Shown: positions 54,601 through 64,000 of the stretch, in pieces
How the letters are laid out: the number at the start of each line of letters is the position of its first letter
Position numbering within the stretch: the first letter of the stretch is position 1
DNA from: Actinostola sp. cb2023
Taxonomy: Eukaryota; Cnidaria; Anthozoa; Actiniaria; Actinostolidae
Length of the DNA: 64,000 nucleotides
NCBI GenBank assembly: GCA_033675265.1
Contig: JAUJYZ010001532.1
Span: 248,001-312,000 of the forward strand
Direction of reading: 5' to 3'
Notes under the pieces: generated by a model
The model's input: the letters and a program-made list of their open reading frames with translations, nothing else
The model's database searches: none
What the model was told of the DNA's origin: nothing
Position numbers and translations under genes: made by a program

Positions 54601-57600
54601 TTTTGAGGATAATACAAACCAACAGCCATTTCAGCTACTTCTGCATAGCCAAGAGACATATACTTGCTTCTGTAAAAATAGTTTGAAAGACCTCTAGTAG
54701 ATATCAGTCTCCACCTACAGTCAGGAACCTAGGAACCCCACTGGTGGACACCTCCCGTATGCGTAAGTGGACACCTCCAGTAAGTTCTAGACACATCCCA
54801 AAGGTCTTCAACGTTTGTTTCAAAACATTGCTTTTAGCACCTCCCATAACATATATAGCTAATTGCATAATCGTTGTCGGGTTGAAAATCATAAATCATA
54901 GAAGCTGAGACCGCAAGGATGGATGGGAAACTAGTTCATGAGCCACATTACAGGCAGATATATTCAATGTTCTCATAGTTTTGAAGGTATATGAGCTATT
55001 TAACTAAGATCCTACAAGTCTGGATAAAAAGGTCGATGATTTGACGATGTTATTTGAGAGTTTTAATTTCCCAGAATTCCTTTTGGTCATATAGCTTTTA
55101 TGATTTCAACCCGACAACGATTATGCAATTAGCTATATGCTTGATCCCAAATTGTATCAATGCTTTTTCAAGTATCCCATATTATTTTATTGAATTATTA
55201 ACTAAGATTAATCCCCTACAACCTAAGCAGCTCAAACACACTACCCTGGAACATGCCAAATATATATACCTTATAGGGAAGTACCCTCCCTCCCAGCCTG
55301 GGGGTTATACGTACCTGTCACAAAATGCATGGCTACTCTGTACCAATAAGTGCATACAGTGCATGATTATTATACCAGTGAAAAGGATTAAAAGAGGACC
55401 AACCTAAAGAAAACGAAGATCAATAAATCTTCTAGCTTTTTCAGGTGCTCAGTTTCATGGTGAATGATAATAAAGATGATTCAATGTTGATGAATGACTC
55501 ACTGACAGGAGATAATTGTCATAGATCAAGATGTTGATTGCTGTTTTTGAGGATGATAAGTAGTGGGTATCTAATAAATGTTCTAATGATTATTAGATAC
55601 AAATAAAATTATTAGCTGTTTGATGATGATTATGATTGATGATGAAAGTTGGTTGTAATGAGTAGTACAAACACTTAAACCGTGCAGCATAAATAACACT
55701 GTACTAAAGAGTGATATTTCTATTGTTTTCCATTGTTTAATTAGTGCTATTTAGTGCAAAATGTTGCACAATTTTTATATTGATCCATAGTAGCTAGCTG
55801 ATGACATTGACAAACAAATCAACTTCAGGGGCTTGTGCCATTTTCTTACCACAATTCCCGCATTCATCACAGCAAAAGGTAACCCCAGCACACCAATTCC
55901 AAGGTTTGCCTTGATTAAATGCATGGCTGCTGAAAGCCACCTTTGAAATAAAATAAAAAACACTAAGTAAAAACAGAAGAAAGGGAAAAAAAAAACAATA
56001 GGTGTTTTTGTTGAAATGAAAACTGTTAGGCCTACGGCAAACGTCGAACTAACCATAAACTTAATTCAGTCGAACCTATTAATTTTGAAGTAGGTTCAAG
56101 CCAAGTCGGAAATTACGATTCTGGAGAGACTTTGCCACAAAGTACAAACGCCTTTTCAAACACAAAACGACCATGACTCCATGAGCCTATTTCAAAATTA
56201 ATAGGTTCGACTGGATTAAGCTCATGGTTAGTTCGACGTTTGCCGTAGGCCTTAGTCTATTCAAAATATTGATTTGGTCTTGCCCCATAAAATGACTGCT
56301 GTGAAAACTACATGGCCTCTATATGAAAAATATCGCAAAACTAGGATTCATTTTTTTTGTACTAAATCATAAAATATGAAACTTTAATGTAAAATACCCT
56401 ATCCGTACAGTATCTAAATTCCTACGTACAGTAAGCTGTATATATTGTCTTTTGCGTCGTTTTCAAAGGGCGTCGCAAAATAGTTTGATATCAGTAGTGG
56501 GGTATCTTGTTACTATATAAGAAGAGGTGGAAGCTCTTGAAGCAGACAACACAAGGATACAAAAACAAATGGCTTGGTGGAAAACGCGGGGCGCCGGGAT
56601 CCTGGGGCGCCGGGATCCTGGGGTGCCGGGGTCTCGTAACATCCCGCGTTTCCACTTTAGGGGGGATAAAGCTTAAGTGGAAAACGCGGGGTTTCGAAGT
56701 CTGCAATAATTAATGCACCCCGGTGCCCCAGGACCCCGGCACCCTGCGTTTTTCACCAAGACAAAACATCAAATTGTTTTTATAGGTGATAGTGTTGTGT
56801 ATATTAGTTTACTAAGTACATGCATTGAAGTGGTCTGGTATATATAATGTTGTATTTCTTCAAAAAATACCAAAATAATACCAAGAAAACTTTACAGTTG
56901 TATTTCTTCAAAAAATACCAAAATAACAAGAAAACTTTCCTGGAAGACGCTACAGTATGTGGTTCTAATTGTGAACACTTTTTGCACTTCATGTTATTTC
57001 TCGTCAACATATGGTACGATTATCCTGAACCTTTGCTATAAATTAGCTCTACACTTCAACTAACATGTGATTAAGTTTCGTTGTATTTATTATTGAACTT
57101 TTCTAAATATATTTTATTGTTCTAATTGTGAACAGATGTTTGTAATTGTGAACACTTTTGGCTTGCTTTTTAATGGCTTAATATTGTGTATTATTATCGA
57201 TTTCTAGCCTTGCAATTCGATGTACAAGTTCCAAGTTGTCTTAAAACAATATTTATGTTCGTGTTATTTCGATACGAATGATAGAAAAATGTTAAAACGA
57301 AGTGAAGTCAGACGGCAACGCTAAATTACTGACGTGTTCGCATGTTCATTGATGCATGCCGTTCATCACGCTCATGCATGCAATTGCTAACAACGCAATG
57401 GCGCAAATTTGTATCACAAACGCGGACTTCTTATACATATTTCCTTCTCAATATTTGCTATTGTACCAGTGCAGGTATATTAGCGGCAATTTTACTCTAT
57501 ATCTCAAGAACTACATATGTTATGAAGTGCCAGGTTATGCGTGAGCATATGCGTGTTTACAATTAGATGCACATCGCAAAAACACGCACAATTTTTCATT

Positions 57601-58326
57601 CCGATGCTGCATTTTCAACACTTTTCTAATTATTGTTTTGTAAAGAAAAGTGTTATTATTTACCTTTTAGCTCATATAAAAACAAACTCCATACTTTGCG
57701 TTCAAAGTTGAAATTTTGCGCGGAATTAATGTCAGGAAGCCCAAAATAGCATTGAATGATTGAAAATAAATCAATATTTGCTCGGGTAAAATATTTTTGG
57801 TCGATCTTCACTTTACGATTTATCGCACCTTTTAGTATTTTAAGGCTGAATGCGATGCCAAGTGTCAGTCGATTTTAATGAAATTTCTCGACTTATATTA
57901 TTTGTGATGTAGAAACAAAAAAACTCGGGACATTTTTCTAATCTCAAAATCTCACGGGTTTCTCACTGGATCTGTTGAGGGCTGCGCCCGGCGGAATCCG
58001 AGTCTAATGCATGACTAGTTTTGTTCGATATTTATACATATATATAAACGTTGCTATTTCTCTTTTAGTGCGATTTTTCCCGACCTCTCACAAGGAGAAA
58101 GATATCCCTAAAACAACGAACTGTCTACTTACGATACTGTATTTTCCATGTATAGACTTCGGTTCATGTCCAAAGTTGATGTTGCAGCTGCTGCTTCACT
58201 TGTGTCTGAAAACAGTAAAGATTTCTCGTCGACCGGGCTTTCCTTATCGAGAAATTCATCAGTGGGGCTTTGTCTTAAGTCGCTATCTTCCAGGGAAGAC
58301 ATTCTAAGATTTTCTTCAGAATCCAT
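51688..58326 (-). CDS. SLC36-like proton-coupled amino-acid transporter
   Basis: A membrane transporter of the amino-acid/auxin permease family (Aa_trans). Nine coding exons on the minus strand: 58133-58326, 55850-55940, 55315-55403, 54586-54669, 54351-54435, 53968-54237, 53075-53241, 52511-52680, 51688-51977. They join in frame to 480 codons (479 aa); SLC36 proteins are about 470-485 aa. Exon 1 is a hydrophilic, acidic cytosolic N-terminus starting MDSEENLRM. Exon 2 has the signature HLIKANLGIGVLGLPFAV and exon 3 GPLLILFTGIIIMHCMHLL. Exon 6 has FSSIVFAFEAIGV, the segment corresponding to FFAFEGIGV in SLC36. Exon 9 has ISLVGSLGSVSLAITFPALI and the last membrane spans, ending in STL. About 10-11 hydrophobic segments are visible. 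All introns are GT/AG. Substrate and plasma-membrane versus lysosomal location cannot be read from sequence. Confidence 0.92.
52186..52405. repeat. Tandem repeat of about 82 bp, three units
   Basis: ATGGCCACCATGACATCACA and AACCAGCAATGGTAGCAAAG occur three times with small indels. It lies in the last intron of the SLC36-like gene. Confidence 0.85.
53344..53502. mobile_element. MITE with GGTTGCACGAAAGGTG ends
   Basis: GGCCCC...TTAGGTGAATAGCGCTATCC on the left pairs with GGATATAGCGCTATTCACC and GCAACCGGGGCC on the right. The inner arms are ATCCACCGGATAAGTCTTAT. Same family as 24056-24225. Confidence 0.75.
53572..53722 (-). repeat. Dispersed repeat copy A, possibly protein-coding in origin
   Basis: It matches 62743-62886 over about 145 bp. 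In the minus-strand frame both copies stay open and encode similar peptides (ISVADICKS, then SSSFAFNF and LDFLGQTVSYH). It lies between SLC36-like exons 6 and 7. Confidence 0.6.
54860..55139. mobile_element. Fold-back element of the ATCGTTGTCGGGTTGAAA family
   Basis: Ends ATAATCGTTGTCGGGTTGAA and complement are bounded by TAGCTAATTGCAT/ATGCAATTAGCTA. A nearly identical copy in the opposite orientation lies at 62166-62440. Confidence 0.75.
56029..56252. repeat. Fold-back element
   Basis: GGCCTACGGCAAACGTCGAA and CAGTCGAACCTATTAATTTT on the left are inverted on the right up to 56250. It lies in SLC36-like intron 1. Confidence 0.7.
56571..56762. repeat. GC-rich fold-back element with CCCCGGCGCC-type repeats
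   Basis: CTTGGTGGAAAACGCGGGG and its complement bound a GC-rich interior. GCGCCGGGATCCTGGG repeats in tandem there, and GTGGAAAACGCGGGG recurs at 56676. Confidence 0.65.
56846..56940. repeat. Direct duplication of about 47 bp
   Basis: GTTGTATTTCTTCAAAAAAT and ACCAAAATAA...AAGAAAACTTT occur twice back to back. It lies in SLC36-like intron 1. Further downstream CTAATTGTGAACA recurs (56964, 57121, 57139). Confidence 0.7.
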
Positions 58327-58571
58327 GATTGTATTTGGAGCTTATATGCCTATTATAGTTATTATAATTTATACGTGCAGTATATAAACAACGATTATAT
58401 GCATAATTTGTCACGCATCACGCTCGACTCCCTTATAAGGATTCCCTTATAATATACATTGTGGGTTACCTGTGTCTTTCGAGGGTGAAAACAAAGATGG
58501 CGGACGAGTAGCTCAAAAAGGAGGTTGGGAAGACGTTTATTTGCAATATTTGTTCGCCTTAAAAGCCCAGA
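58327..58571. promoter_or_regulatory. Putative bidirectional promoter between the SLC36-like gene and EXOC1
   Basis: The two start codons lie 245 bp apart, pointing away from each other. AAGATGGCGG at 58494-58503 matches the YY1 consensus common at animal housekeeping promoters. Its ATG also opens a five-codon upstream frame (ATGGCGGACGAGTAG, 58497-58511) 60 bp before the EXOC1 start. AGTATATAAA at about 58379 is a possible TATA element. Confidence 0.6.
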
Positions 58572-61500
58572 ATGGCAGCCATAAGGCATAACTTGCAAAG
58601 AGAGGTGTTTAAACCTAGTGAAGAACGCCTGTATGCTGTGGTGAACGTGACCAAAGCTGGGAAAAAGAAGAAAGCAAGTTTTCTGTGTGCAGCTGGTAAG
58701 TGTGCAGTGTAACCTGAGTACTTTGATCTACAGTAGTTATTCCAGTTCTTTTCTATCGTTGTTTGTGCTATTAAAAGTAGATGGACAAGTGTACCAAATG
58801 ACCAATATGACAAAACTATTGATAGGTTTATACTGTAGGTTTCTAACGAGCAGATTTCGTTTAAATTTCCACGTAAATGAACTTATTGAAACCTCCCCAA
58901 AACGGCCACATCCAGTTTACGGCAACAAAATGCCCAAGGTGAAGCCCTGGGTGGCCGTTGCGGAGAGGTTTGGCTGTATACATTAATTTAACATTAATAG
59001 TGGATAATAATTAATAGTGCATAATAATATTCTATCATAGAATTTATGTTTTGTCTCATGGGTTGACATGTCATTTTATCATATAATAATCAGTGATCAA
59101 CACCACCAGTGGTGATATCATTGATGAAGACATCTAGCTTGATTGTCAGACCGCACGGGTCAACCGCTGACCGAGACTGACCTAGACTAGTGGTCAGAGG
59201 TTGACCCGTGCCGTTTGATAATCAGGTTATGAAGATATCTTTTTTTAAAGAGAAACTATGTGTTTTCTACCACTGATTGTTATATGATAAAATGTAAATT
59301 ACATGGCCGCTTGGAGATACGGAATTTATCTTCTCATGTTGAGAAATATTGCACTCGTTCGCTGTGCTCACTCGTGAGATATATTTCTCAACACTTGAAA
59401 ATAAATTCCGTATCTCCGCACGGCCATGTAATATCCTCTATATATTAAAGTTTCGTTGTACAGTCTATAGTCTCCAGCTCCATGTACATTTATTTCATAA
59501 CAGCCGCCTCTTGTGTGACACAATGACCATACATTTTTGTCCCAAGGTGACTGTTGTGAAGAAAATCAACTACACATATACATGTATACATTGTATACTT
59601 TTAAGATAATATTGCTATTCTCAAATATTATTTTCAGTAACTATAGACAAACCTGAAACCGTCTCAATCTACCAAGTGAAGAAAACAGACAAAGACACAT
59701 TCAAGAAGAAAGCATCCTGGAGATTTAGAGACCTAAAAATCATTGATGGCAAAGATGCTACAAAAGTAATAATTAATAATAATATTATAATAATAATATT
59801 GTTTTTTTTCTTTGCTGATAAAATTAAAAATTACTGTTATACTTATAGAAGGGAGTGGAGCGAGACTAAAAACGGCTGCGAGGGAGACTATTATACTTAC
59901 AGTACTAATAATTATTGTTTGTGAGGAATTCTAGCTTACCATCAAAAACGGTAGCACAAAAAGCGTAGCTGCAATGTTGGTGGATAAAACAAAATTAAAG
60001 TCATTAATAGTGAAGTATAACTTTATTGTTTCTTTCCACTAATTTGGCACCCGCAGTTGCCATCAATTCTTTGTGACCTTGGCAGTTGTCATGGAAATGA
60101 AGCCTGCAGGTATTCAGATCAGAAAGGACACTACACGTACAATGTACACATGTACTGTCTTGTATGCTGATGGCTGTACAAGACTCGATTTGTTACGGCC
60201 GTTGTTTTCCACTTGCCGCTAATCTTTATTGCTGCAGCCTGATATTTATTGTCTTAAAATATGATCATAGAGGAAGTGGCATGGTCATTACTGTACAATG
60301 CAAACAAGTGTGATCGCCTTCAATGTATTTGCATACCTCTGTCTCAACTTAGAATAGGCCTTGACACAAATATCTCGAAAAATGGCCTAAATATGTTTCC
60401 GGAAATTCTCGAAAAATCTCTAAATATCCCAAAAAAAATCCTAAATATCTCGAGAATTTCTCTAAATATCCCCATATATATCCATATTATTATTATTTTC
60501 ACCGGCTTCCATTGTAGTAAAAGATCAAATAATGAGAAGGGAAATAAACAGCCTTGAGTTATGAACCGGCTCTAAAAAACATGGACGACTGCAAATTGGT
60601 GACTGGAAGTACTTGAGAGCCCTGAAAATATGTGGGGCGGCCCCCAACCTTGATCCCAGGATCACAGGGATCCCGTAGCGCCGATTTGGTTGGATTTCAC
60701 TAGTTTTCAGTGAGTTTTGGTCGTTTTTAGTAGTCATTTGGGGTTTTAGACCCAAGATTAAGTCCTAAATATCCAAAAATATCACATTTTTTTCTAAATA
60801 TCTCGTGTCTTTCTAAATATCCCAGGAGCTTCTAAATATCTCAAAAAATATCTGGATATTTGTGTCAAGGCCTAACTTAGAATAATAGAATAAATATAGA
60901 ATAATACATGTATGTAATTTATTTCTATAGCTTATTTATCCTTATATTAAAAATAGAACAGTAAGGAAAGACCGTGTACGACTTTCTGGGCAACATATAT
61001 CAACTAGCCCAGAAAGTCGTACACGGTCTTTCCTTAATACTGTTCTACTTATATTAAAGCCCAAATACGCTTTACAATGAAACAAAATAGAATTATGATT
61101 CTAATGATTATAACAATAAATTGCACCTTCTATTCAAATGCTTTGTGTAATTGTTTTCACTAGGAAACTCCAGAATTTGATCTCCACTTTGAGAAGACAT
61201 ACAAGTGGGTGGCCAGTAGCTATGCTGAAAAGCTGAATTTCATTATTGGCCTTTCAAAGGTAAAAAATTATAGATACATTTTATTGAAGCCCCTTTAGAT
61301 AATTTAATAAGGTGTAGACGATAGTATTGAATGTTTATGCAGAAACAACTTACAGTGTAAGCGATATATCTGATCAGTTCTAAATTCTCCTTTAGGCTCT
61401 TTGAATTCCAAAGGAGAATTTGGATTCTGATCACAAGCTACTTACACTAGCTGTTCTTGCATGGACCACTTCAAGTTATAATGAACTTTATTATATAATA

Positions 61501-62577
61501 CTGGTATAGCACACCTACAGATACATGTACATGTACTATGCACACTCTTATAAATTGGTCAATGGGCTTGTGTCACCTGTCACGTGACTTTTTAAAATTT
61601 CACCGAAGACAAACGAAAATATCATAACTTGAAAGAGCATACTAAAATTAGTAAAAGTTGAAAATTTCAAAAGAATCAAGCAAATAAGATAAAAGTTAAT
61701 GGCTTTCAAAGTTTCCCGTTTTGACAAGGATTTGTATGGGTTTTTCGCTTGGAGGGCAAGCGTTGCCTTCCAACATACATTTCCATACAAAAAAGGCAAA
61801 GTTTGAATGCCTGTAACTATTGCCCTATTTACTTACTTCTCTTCAAACTTTCCATTTTTACTAACTTTAGTATACTCTTTCCAGTTATGGTATTTTCGTT
61901 TGCCTTCGGTGAAAATTTAAAAAGTCACGTGACAGGTGACACAAGCTCATTAGCAGGCCATAACTTCCTGTACGGTCTGCTGAAAACAGAAAAGTAAGGA
62001 AAACCTATATAATAAATATCTTATGGGAAGTTATGGATCCTCGTAAACTTTTTCCCACTTTTTATGGCACGCTATATGCGCTTGGGCCATATACATGTAA
62101 GGCTGTGTGAAACAACTTGGCCTATAACCTCCCGTATGGACCTCATGCTCGATTAATAAGAGGTACATGTATATAGCTAACTGCATAATCGTTGTCGAGT
62201 TGAAAATCATGAAAGCTATGACCAAAAGGAATTCTGGGAAATTAAAACTCTCAAATAACACCGTCAAATGATTGACCCTTTTATCCAGACTTGTAGGATC
62301 TTAGTTAAATAGCTCATATACCTTCAAAACTACGAGAACATTGAATATATCTGTATGTAATGTGACTCATGAACTGATTTCCCATCCATCCTTGCGGTCT
62401 CAGCTTCTATGATTTATGATTTTGAACCCGACAACGATTATAGTATATACAAAATGTACATGCAGTGCTGAAAAGAAAGGCATTAAAAATGTTTGCTTGT
62501 CTTTTCTAAGCTTTGTGAGAGGTATCCAACCCAGAGAAAGCCTACTCTTATGAACGTCAACACAACACTCATAGAAG
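58572..62577 (+). CDS. EXOC1: EXOC1 (exocyst complex component 1, Sec3), first four coding exons
   Basis: Exocyst subunit that tethers secretory vesicles to the plasma membrane. The N-terminal Sec3 domain is PH-like and binds PI(4,5)P2 and Rho-type GTPases in known members. Exons: 58572-58695, 59638-59765, 61164-61259, 62511-62577, with matching phases and GT/AG borders. The N-terminus [20 protein letters not shown] parallels human EXOC1. Other landmarks are [34 protein letters not shown] and [16 protein letters not shown]. Exon 4 ends in phase 1 (LIEG), so the coding sequence continues past the window. Only about 138 of roughly 850-900 residues are present. Confidence 0.93.
59138..59226. repeat. 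Short fold-back element
   Basis: TGATTGTCAGACCGCACGGG and TCAACC on the left pair with GGTTGACCCGTGCCGTTTGA on the right. It lies in EXOC1 intron 1. Confidence 0.65.
59293..59437. repeat. Fold-back element
   Basis: TTACATGGCCGCTTGGAGAT and ACGGAATTTATCTTC pair with GAAAATAAATTCCGTATCTC and CGGCCATGTAA. The inner TTGAGAAATAT/ATATTTCTCAA also pairs. It lies in EXOC1 intron 1. Confidence 0.7.
60357..60873. mobile_element. 517-bp element with 11-bp duplication and repeated CTAAATATC words
   Basis: Ends GGCCTTGACACAAATATC and complement. AACTTAGAATA stands directly outside on both sides (60346-60356, 60874-60884). The subterminal parts are built from CTAAATATCTC/CCC words. The 11-bp duplication suggests a MULE-like element. 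It lies in EXOC1 intron 2. Confidence 0.75.
60950..61053. mobile_element. Near-perfect hairpin element
   Basis: AACAGTAAGGAAAGACCGTG and TACGACTTTCTGGG are inverted with one small indel. CTTATATTAAA occurs on both flanks, suggesting a target duplication of about 10 bp. It lies in EXOC1 intron 2. Confidence 0.75.
61560..61955. repeat. Fold-back element with GTCACGTGAC-containing arms
   Basis: GCTTGTGTCACCTGTCACGT to TTTTCGTTTG-type sequences are inverted across about 390 bp. The arms diverge towards the centre. It lies in EXOC1 intron 3. Confidence 0.65.
62166..62440. mobile_element. Fold-back element, inverted copy of 54860-55139
   Basis: Ends ATAATCGTTGTCGAGTTGAA and complement. The interior matches the other copy in reverse orientation, including AAGATCCTACAAGTCTGGAT. 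It lies in EXOC1 intron 3. Confidence 0.75.
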
Positions 62578-62742
62578 GTAAGGGTTTTTTATTTATTTAT
62601 TATTTTTTATAGAAGGTAAGGTATCATTCAGATAAAGCCGTACGTAATAGATACAATATGAGTGGCAAGCCGACTTCAGGCGAGCCATTGTAAATACATC
62701 ATTGTACCATACAGTTCGGCCACTCATATTGTATCTGACTTT

Positions 62743-62886
62743 TCAAATCCAACAATGTATAAGTGGATGTTTTACTATAATTTTGATGATAGGAAACAGT
62801 TTGGCCAAGAAAATCCAAGTTAAAGTTGAATGCAAATGAGGACGATTCTGTATCCGATTTACAGATGTCTGCTACGCTTATGATTG
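62743..62886 (-). repeat. Dispersed repeat copy B, possibly protein-coding in origin
   Basis: It matches 53572-53722. On the minus strand the frame is open with ISVADICKS, SSSFAFNFNLDFLGQTVS and YSKTSTYT. It is followed by a GCGAGCGAGCCTGAAGCGAG stretch. It lies in EXOC1 intron 4. Confidence 0.6.
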
Positions 62887-63667
62887 CTGACGCAGCGAGC
62901 GAGCCTGAAGCGAGCGAGCAAGGAAGCAATTATAATTCATTCACATAGGCAGAAAAAATCTCGATTTTTACCCGACATGCAGTTTCCAATAACCATCATG
63001 CAATTCTCAAGAACCATCATGCAATTCTCAAGAACCATCATGCTTTTCGCGCCAACTCCCACATACGCTGAAGCGAGTTGTTTTCCTATTCAAGCTTTCG
63101 CGTTTCTGATCGGTAAATGTCGTGCCCAAAATCTGTGTCCCTAATTAATTTGTACATGTGTATGTTTCTTTAGCCGGTATATCCTGACTCGTATAAGCCC
63201 ATCAGATACCGTATCTTGTTGCTTTTCGTGGGAATTGTGTAGTTCAGAAGATCACCGTATTAATTGAGCTGATTAGTGCCGGCTGACCGTGTGTCAGTTT
63301 CAAGTGTGAATATTCGCATTGAAATCTCAATTATAAGTAATACATTAGTTATTCATAAGCTATCCACTTTTTCAAATAGACAAATACTTTTTAAACAAAG
63401 AAAGGTAGACTCGCCTAATAATTTGCATACTTGTCACTTGGCATAAAACAAAACATTTCATAACAACAGTAGTCTAAGCTCTCCGGCACCAACTCTTATC
63501 CACAACTACTAACATTGCATTCACCGTCAGCATTCACTGCTGTTAGGTAGCCTAGTTTCTATTGTTAATTTCCCTCATTAATAATCATCTTGTAACGATG
63601 CTACATTGTGTACCTAGCCCGATCAGCATATTCTTCTTTTCCCACTTGATATCAGCTGGAGATCGAT
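62887..63667. other. EXOC1 intron 4, no gene recognised
   Basis: CAATTCTCAAGAACCATCATG is repeated two to three times (62993-63045). The rest is AT-rich without a supported feature. Confidence 0.4.
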
Positions 63668-64000
63668 TTACAGATAGTGGGGAATGGGGTACATGCTAGC
63701 TAAGGGATGAACAATATATAATAGTGTCAGAGAAGAAGGGAATATATATTTACAGATAGTGGGGAATGGGGTACATGCTAGCTAAGGGATGAACAATATA
63801 TAATAGTGTCAGAGAAGAAGGGAATATATATTTACAGATAGTGGGGAATGGGGTACATGCTAGCTAGGGGTGAACAATATATAATAGTGTCAGAGAAGAA
63901 GGGAATATATATTTACAGATAGTGGGGAATGGGGTACATGCTAGCTAAGGGTGAACAATATATAATAGTGTCAGAGAAGAAGGGAATATATATTTACAGA
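63668..64000. repeat. 82-bp tandem repeat running off the window
   Basis: Units of 82 bp (one of 80) contain GATAGTGGGGAATGGGGTAC and GTGTCAGAGAAGAAGGGAAT. Four nearly identical units are visible and a fifth begins at the edge. Confidence 0.95.

Noticed and set aside
61548..61997. Two opposing frames of about 82-83 codons with similar hydrophobic peptides
   Set aside because: They are mirror images produced by the inverted arms of the fold-back element at 61560-61955.

Overview
This is eukaryotic, animal nuclear DNA: AT-rich, with many small exons bounded by GT/AG splice sites, large repeat-filled introns and no bacterial-style operons. Four conserved animal genes can be assembled exon by exon. 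The mix of Penelope-like elements, LINE 3' ends, many fold-back (MITE-like) elements and frequent acatgtacatgta-type words suggests a non-bilaterian or marine invertebrate, such as a sponge or cnidarian. The species cannot be fixed from this window.

Layout. (1) 1-1.1 kb: the 5' part of an unfamiliar, probably repeat-associated gene on the minus strand, with an apparent frameshift. (2) 1.1-8.9 kb: LINE and fold-back remnants, a 658-bp fold-back transposon and an 88-bp satellite of about 28 units. (3) 8.9-25.6 kb, minus: a 12-exon MGAT4-type N-acetylglucosaminyltransferase IV gene (578 codons). Its introns hold a 77-bp satellite, a Penelope-like element and a transposon nested in a SINE. (4) 25.6-31.8 kb: intergenic, rich in palindromic elements. 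(5) 31.8-50.6 kb, plus: CCDC22 in 17 exons. Its intron 5 is mostly minisatellite at both ends, and other introns carry LINE, Penelope-like, solo-LTR and MITE insertions. (6) 51.7-58.3 kb, minus: a 9-exon SLC36-type amino-acid transporter (479 aa), convergent with CCDC22. (7) 58.6 kb to the window end, plus: the first four coding exons of EXOC1 (Sec3). Its start codon is 245 bp from that of the transporter, so the two probably share a bidirectional promoter.

The four genes are housekeeping membrane-traffic or glycosylation genes: Golgi N-glycan branching, endosomal CCC/Retriever recycling, proton-coupled amino-acid transport and exocyst tethering. Their adjacency need not mean joint function. 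Most of the remaining sequence is mobile or tandem DNA, and several nested insertions give natural empty-site evidence of target duplications. No CRISPR array, operon, intact rRNA or convincing functional tRNA gene was seen. All exon calls come from manual reading of splice sites and frame continuity; family assignments rest on recognition of conserved protein segments, not on a search.
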